Below, in pieces: positions 6,507 through 8,805 of a stretch of DNA of 8,805 bases (positions are counted from its first letter, which is position 1; each line of letters opens with the position of its first letter). Under the pieces are notes generated by a model that did no database searches, was not told the DNA's origin, and saw nothing but the letters and a program-made list of their open reading frames with translations. Origin of the DNA: an uncultured Bacilli bacterium (GTDB taxonomy: Bacteria > Bacillota_I > Bacilli_A > RF39 > UBA660); NCBI GenBank assembly GCA_947589695.1, contig CANQBY010000043.1, positions 1-8,805 on the forward strand, written 5' to 3'. Position numbers and translations under genes: made by a program.

Positions 6507-6822
6507 AAGCAATTTTCCGAATTTCTATGATATAAAGAGAGGTAGATTCAAATTTTTTCTTACTAATTATTCTTTTTTCAAAAGAAGTGGCAATATAATA
6601 ATCAAGCATTGATAATTTAATGATTAAATCTTTTAAATATTTTAATTTTATTCTTTCAATATCATTTATACTATAAGAGAAAATGAGTTCAATAATTTCA
6701 TACATATTTTTTTCAATATTTTGTTTTAAGACTACTTCACTTTTGGGATAATTTATTAATTGTTTATTAATATAATTAATAGTTTTTTTAGCATTATTTA
6801 AAAGAGTAAAGTTAGAGTTCAT
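6463..6822 (-). CDS. avd: Avd-like DGR accessory protein (four-helix bundle)
   Basis: The 119-residue, basic, all-helical protein resembles Avd and the related 23S rRNA intervening-sequence (S23) four-helix-bundle family. Helical blocks run throughout, ending in the characteristic LDYYIATSFEKRIISKKKFE and IIEIRKIAYGIIKTIKQ segments. In known DGRs Avd forms a pentameric, positively charged barrel that binds the RT and template RNA. Length is close to the roughly 128 residues of the phage BPP-1 protein. I place the start at ATG 6820-6822 because AAGGAG sits 7 bases upstream; an upstream in-frame TTG (6828) has the site only 2 bases away. It overlaps MSL by 11 bp and RT by 44 bp. The neighbour RT makes the Avd call much stronger than sequence similarity alone. 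Confidence 0.83.
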   Translation of the reverse strand: MNSNFTLLNNAKKTINYINKQLINYPKSEVVLKQNIEKNMYEIIELIFSYSINDIERIKLKYLKDLIIKLSMLDYYIATSFEKRIISKKKFESTSLYIIEIRKIAYGIIKTIKQTPSKL

Positions 6823-7219
6823 CGACAAACTCCTTGATAAGATTGTAATTAGCAGTTTCAGCTTTTATTTTAACTTCAATCGCGTTCATTAAATTATTTA
6901 GCATATTAGAAATTAAAATATTACTCTTAGCTTCCGCGAGTTTTTCTTGATAAGCATTGGTGTTTTTAGTTTCTAAAACATAGGCATAATCATCAATTAT
7001 TTCAATTAAATTAATATTATGGCGATTAAGAACACTTTTAACTTTGGCTTTGGCACTCATGGGGAAACCCACTTTGTTTTCCCGAATTTGATAATTAAAT
7101 AAGTATTTTAAGATATAAGCGTCATCTTCAAAAGAATAATAAAAATTACCAGATTTAATCAAAATTACATAATCTTGATAGAGTTCTTTGAACTTTAAAT
7201 ATTTATCAACGGTTTTCAT
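6812..7219 (-). CDS. MutS-domain-I-like DGR accessory protein (MSL)
   Basis: The 135-residue protein resembles only the N-terminal mismatch-recognition domain of MutS. KYLKFKELYQDYVILIKSGNFYYSFEDDA (6-34) aligns with MutS QYLxLKxxxPexLLfyRmGDFYElFxDDA, and VGFPMSAKAKVKSVLNRHNINLIEI aligns with the PMAGxPxHAxxxYlxkLvxxGxxVAI part. No clamp, ATPase or other MutS domains follow. The C-terminal third is helical. Small MutS-like proteins (MSL) are known DGR accessories. The Glu of the Phe-X-Glu motif is Tyr28 here, so canonical mismatch reading is unlikely. The start at 7217-7219 is favoured by GGGAGGGA 5 bases upstream; an ORF start at 7264 has no such site. First gene of the operon. Confidence 0.78.
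   Translation of the reverse strand: MKTVDKYLKFKELYQDYVILIKSGNFYYSFEDDAYILKYLFNYQIRENKVGFPMSAKAKVKSVLNRHNINLIEIIDDYAYVLETKNTNAYQEKLAEAKSNILISNMLNNLMNAIEVKIKAETANYNLIKEFVDEL
6830..6835 (-). promoter_or_regulatory. Ribosome binding site deciding the avd start
   Basis: AAGGAG on the minus strand lies 7 bases before ATG 6820-6822 and only 2 bases before the alternative TTG at 6828. It is inside the 3' end of the MSL gene, consistent with coupled translation. Confidence 0.8.
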
Positions 7220-7224
7220 ATTAA

Positions 7225-7232
7225 TCCCTCCC
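7225..7232 (-). promoter_or_regulatory. Ribosome binding site deciding the MSL start
   Basis: GGGAGGGA on the minus strand lies 5 bases before ATG 7217-7219. It sits inside the longer open frame that begins at 7264, which argues that the longer frame is not the start used. Confidence 0.8.
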
Positions 7233-7281
7233 ACGTTCGTAGTTAAGATAATACTGCCCATCATAACTAAGATAAATATAA

Positions 7282-7308
7282 ATGATAAAAATATGGTTTG
7301 TTTATCAT
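7282..7308 (-). promoter_or_regulatory. Hairpin in the 5' leader of the DGR operon
   Basis: ATGATAAA (7282-7289) and TTTATCAT (7301-7308) form a perfect 8-bp inverted repeat with an 11-nt loop. It lies just downstream of the predicted start site, in a leader of about 100 nt. It lacks a T-run, so it is not a terminator. It could be an operator or an mRNA-stabilising structure. An AT-rich chance hairpin is possible. Confidence 0.45.
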
Positions 7309-7324
7309 ATTCTCATACAATATA

Positions 7325-7353
7325 AATATATATTAGAAGTCGAATTTTGTCAA
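7325..7353 (-). promoter_or_regulatory. Promoter of the MSL-Avd-RT operon
   Basis: On the minus strand TTGACA (7348-7353), exactly 17 bp, then TATATT (7325-7330). The hexamers and spacing are identical to rRNA P1, but without the TGn extension. Transcription would start near 7318. The promoter begins only a few bases after the terminator of the MYG1-family gene, so the DGR operon is an independent transcription unit. Confidence 0.82.
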
Positions 7354-7355
7354 TT

Positions 7356-7382
7356 AAAAAAGTTTACTTTTGGCAAACTTTT
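7356..7382 (-). terminator. Rho-independent terminator after the MYG1-family gene
   Basis: On the minus strand AAAAGTTT (7375-7382) pairs with AAACTTTT (7358-7365) around a 9-nt loop, and the T-run continues to 7356. It lies 47 bp past the stop codon at 7429. Confidence 0.75.
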
Positions 7383-7428
7383 AGCTTAATTCTTAGTATT
7401 ATTATCTATTTATTAATATTATTTAAAA

Positions 7429-8319
7429 TTACTTACTTTCTAAAGTTAAATAAATGGCTTTTATTACATCTTCTTTAGAATCAGCAGTAAATAAAAATAA
7501 ATTACGATGACAAAAACGAGCAGTTTTAAGACCGGTTATTTGAACTAAATCGTTATCTCTTAAACCAGCCCATTCTTTTTTAAAAGGAATCTTAGGAGTA
7601 AAACCTTTATAAGTTGTAGAAACAGTATGGGCAGCATAACATTCGCGTTTTGATGGATAAACTACAAAATTAACATCTAAGTTAAGATTAAAAATAGCAA
7701 ATTCATAGGGAAGTGACTCGGGTAAAATTAAAATTTTATCTTTAATGGTGGGGATTAAAGGTTTTATAATGTTGATAGCTTTTACTTTAGAAATACTATC
7801 CTCTAAAACTTTATCAAAAATAATTCGAGCAAATGAGACAGCTTCTAAAAAGGATTTATCTTCGTCTTCTTTAATATCAAAACGCGGACGAAATAAAGCA
7901 ATTAAACTATCAATTAAATAAACATTATAATCGGTAGTGATAGAAAATTCGCCATTATCTACAGCGTCGATACAATTAACTAATAAATAATCAAAAACTT
8001 CAAAGGTTTTCTTGGGATCAGCGACTTTAATTTGGGTTAAATAATCAAGGCCATAAGCTTGCCACAAGAGGCCAAAACTGCAATAATGGATACCATTGGG
8101 GCGTTTAGAGTCATAGGTAGCACCATGATGATCAAACTTACCAAGACCAATATCATAAGCAAGCTTAGTGCCATCGTCTTGATATTCTTTTAACCGAATC
8201 AAAGTAATATTGCCATATAATTTTTCTAAAAAGACCGTAGAAAAAACATCATCAGCATGAAAATTACCAGCATGAGTAACACATGTAGCTTTATTTAAAT
8301 CTTTAGTTATTGTAATCAT
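7429..8319 (-). CDS. MYG1 family protein (DHH-like metal-dependent nuclease or phosphoesterase)
   Basis: The 296-residue product matches the MYG1 (UPF0160) family. VTHAGNFHADDVFST (14-28) is the metal-binding N-terminal motif, KFDHHG (61-66) is the DHH-like motif, and CIDAVDNGE (116-124) is the third conserved acidic block. The C-terminal half keeps WAGLRDNDL and HRNLFLF. Eukaryotic MYG1 is a 3'-5' RNA exonuclease; the role of bacterial members is not settled. Length is usual for bacteria. The ATG at 8317-8319 has AGAGGA upstream, and a TTGCTT-17-TATAAT promoter and a terminator frame the gene. It sits between the DGR operon and the putative DGR target. A role in diversification is possible but unsupported, because it is transcribed separately and the family is a widespread housekeeping one. 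Confidence 0.92.
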   Translation of the reverse strand: MITITKDLNKATCVTHAGNFHADDVFSTVFLEKLYGNITLIRLKEYQDDGTKLAYDIGLGKFDHHGATYDSKRPNGIHYCSFGLLWQAYGLDYLTQIKVADPKKTFEVFDYLLVNCIDAVDNGEFSITTDYNVYLIDSLIALFRPRFDIKEDEDKSFLEAVSFARIIFDKVLEDSISKVKAINIIKPLIPTIKDKILILPESLPYEFAIFNLNLDVNFVVYPSKRECYAAHTVSTTYKGFTPKIPFKKEWAGLRDNDLVQITGLKTARFCHRNLFLFTADSKEDVIKAIYLTLESK

Positions 8320-8341
8320 TTATATCCTCTTTTCTATCTTT

Positions 8342-8370
8342 ATTATATATAAAGATATGGGTTTAAGCAA
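8342..8370 (-). promoter_or_regulatory. Promoter of the MYG1-family gene
   Basis: On the minus strand TTGCTT (8365-8370), 17 bp, TATAAT (8342-8347). These are the same hexamers and spacing as the promoter at 3690-3718. The start would be near 8335, giving a very short leader that ends in AGAGGA before the ATG. Confidence 0.8.
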
Positions 8371-8381
8371 GAAAATTTTTT

Positions 8382-8409
8382 AAAAAAAGATAGGCTTTAA
8401 AAACCTATC
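8382..8409 (-). terminator. Rho-independent terminator of the putative DGR target gene
   Basis: On the minus strand GATAGG (8404-8409) pairs with CCTATC (8389-8394) around a 9-nt loop, followed by seven T (complement of 8382-8388). It ends the transcript of the upstream gene about 65 bp past its stop codon. Confidence 0.85.
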
Positions 8410-8432
8410 AATATAAAGTAATAAAAATATAA

Positions 8433-8469
8433 CTTGCCTTTAGATAAAAAGGTTCGCACTAAAGGCAAG
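8433..8469 (-). other. 11-bp perfect hairpin just after the variable gene
   Basis: CTTGCCTTTAG (8433-8443) and CTAAAGGCAAG (8459-8469) pair perfectly around a 15-nt loop, only 4 bp after the stop codon. No good T-run follows, and a classical terminator lies further on. In phage BPP-1 a hairpin/cruciform just downstream of the variable region is needed for target recognition. This one could be the equivalent, although it is about 90 bp from the IMH-like block and has a larger loop. The structure is certain; the role is inferred. Confidence 0.6.
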
Positions 8470-8473
8470 ATGT

Positions 8474-8805
8474 TTATTCCACAATATAAGGATTATCCAC
8501 AGTTCCTTTTGTTTCATTATCTGTGAATTTAAATGTTGTACTAGCTTTGAGATTTATTACTGGACGCGCACCATTAGTGCTGGTCACGCGGCAATTGTGG
8601 ATGCCGCCACTAGTAAGCACACAGAACACTTGAGCATCACTATCCAATAAGCTAGTCGGGGCGGTAAAGCTAATCGGAGACATTGTCCAATAATACTGAT
8701 TCGTATATAGATAATATGCTCTAGAACTATTATTGTTTTTACCAGGATATCCTCCAGCAAATACTACTTCATCCATAGTGATTAGCCCTACTGGAACCGG
8801 AAAAG
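8474..8805 (-). CDS. Putative DGR variable protein, C-terminal part (5' end outside window)
   Basis: The frame is open to the window edge (109 codons plus stop). The reading continues upstream of the first ATG (8774-8776) as FPVPVGLIT, so that Met is internal and the true start is beyond 8805. The visible part reads VGLITMDEVVFAGG, then YYLYTNQYYWTMSP, then a variable stretch, then NGARPVINLKAS. The order WTMSP ... GARPVINL is that of Bacillota surface-type proteins with a formylglycine-enzyme/C-type-lectin-like C-terminal module (DUF6273-like), a common DGR target fold. Between these anchors many codons look diversified (see 8560-8700). It has its own terminator. The N-terminal part, which would show secretion or anchoring, is not visible. 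Family assignment is by eye. Confidence 0.75.
   Translation of the reverse strand, partial: FPVPVGLITMDEVVFAGGYPGKNNNSSRAYYLYTNQYYWTMSPISFTAPTSLLDSDAQVFCVLTSGGIHNCRVTSTNGARPVINLKASTTFKFTDNETKGTVDNPYIVE
8560..8700 (-). other. Candidate DGR variable region (VR) with IMH-like end
   Basis: Within the target gene, codons at potentially exposed positions end in C or T and have mixed first and second bases: TGT, CTT, ACT, AGT, GGC, CAC, TGC, ACC, AGC, and further upstream ACC, GCC, (CCG), ACT, AGC. These are what AAC/AAT and TAC/TAT template codons become when adenines are randomised. Neighbouring sequence uses A/T-ending codons, so the patch stands out in GC content. It ends in GGTGCGCGTCC (complement of 8562-8572), a GC-rich block like the initiation-of-mutagenic-homing site at VR 3' ends. 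The left limit is approximate, and no TR is available in the window for alignment. Confidence 0.6.

Noticed and set aside
6507..6512. TTG start for the reverse transcriptase (and the equivalent TTG for avd at 6828)
   Set aside because: The Shine-Dalgarno-like sites are too close to the TTG codons and well spaced for the ATG codons six bases downstream.
7220..7264. N-terminal 15-residue extension of the MSL protein
   Set aside because: The GGGAGGGA ribosome binding site lies inside it, directly before a later ATG where MutS similarity begins.
8474..8776. ATG at 8774-8776 as the start of the variable gene
   Set aside because: The frame stays open upstream to the window edge and reads VGLIT into MDEVVFAGG, part of the conserved motif. 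There is no ribosome binding site before the ATG.
1008..8805. Mycoplasma-type code with TGA as Trp
   Set aside because: Conserved Trp positions such as RWFNVIG and INWGLIG are encoded by TGG, and the genes end at TAA with no internal TGA needed.

Overview
The window looks like chromosomal DNA of a low-GC, Gram-positive-type bacterium. The 5' end of a 16S rRNA gene sits at the left edge on the minus strand. Promoters are sigma-A-like (TTGACA or TTGCTT, 17-18 bp, TATATT or TATAAT), often with an extended -10. Ribosome binding sites are AGGAGG-like, and hairpin plus T-run terminators follow most genes. Trp is encoded by TGG and the standard bacterial code fits. The 16S 5' sequence, the very high AT content and the gene set (NtdP/DUF402, CtpA, DUF378, a lipoprotein with a DUF4367-like end) suggest an uncultured Bacillota, possibly a gut RF39-type or Erysipelotrichia-like Bacilli. 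The lineage is an inference.

Nearly everything is on the minus strand, so the layout below runs left to right against transcription. 1-63: 5' end of 16S rRNA. 64-383: rRNA leader with boxA, tandem promoters P2 and P1, and about 10-bp phased A-tracts upstream of each. 384-1007: extremely AT-rich DNA with no gene, a perfect 18-bp inverted copy of the P1 spacer, and degenerate 24-bp repeats. 1008-1565: NtdP-type nucleotide phosphatase. 1810-3012: membrane-anchored S41 C-terminal processing peptidase. 3124-3672: small single-pass protein with a thioredoxin-like look but no cysteine. 3816-5009: lipoprotein with a LolA-like N-terminal part, a low-complexity linker and a DUF4367-like C-terminal domain. 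5135-5341 (plus strand): DUF378 membrane protein.

The right part (5373-8805) carries what I read as a diversity-generating retroelement (DGR). An overlapping three-gene operon encodes a MutS-domain-I-like protein (MSL), an Avd-like four-helix-bundle protein and a DGR-type reverse transcriptase. It has its own TTGACA-17-TATATT promoter, the same hexamers as rRNA P1. A MYG1-family gene with its own promoter and terminator lies between this operon and the 3' end of a gene that looks like the diversified target. In that target the C-terminal codons form a run of NNC/NNT codons with mixed first and second bases, ending in a GC-rich, IMH-like block. The stop codon is followed by an 11-bp-stem hairpin and then a separate terminator. 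I find no template repeat (TR) in the window. It is either outside, probably beyond base 8805, or elsewhere in the genome.

The expected cycle, known for the family and inferred here, is as follows. TR RNA is copied by RT plus Avd with errors at adenines, and the cDNA replaces the variable region of the target gene, diversifying a C-type-lectin-like surface. The MSL protein is a less studied accessory. Here it has lost the Glu of the MutS Phe-X-Glu mismatch-reading motif.
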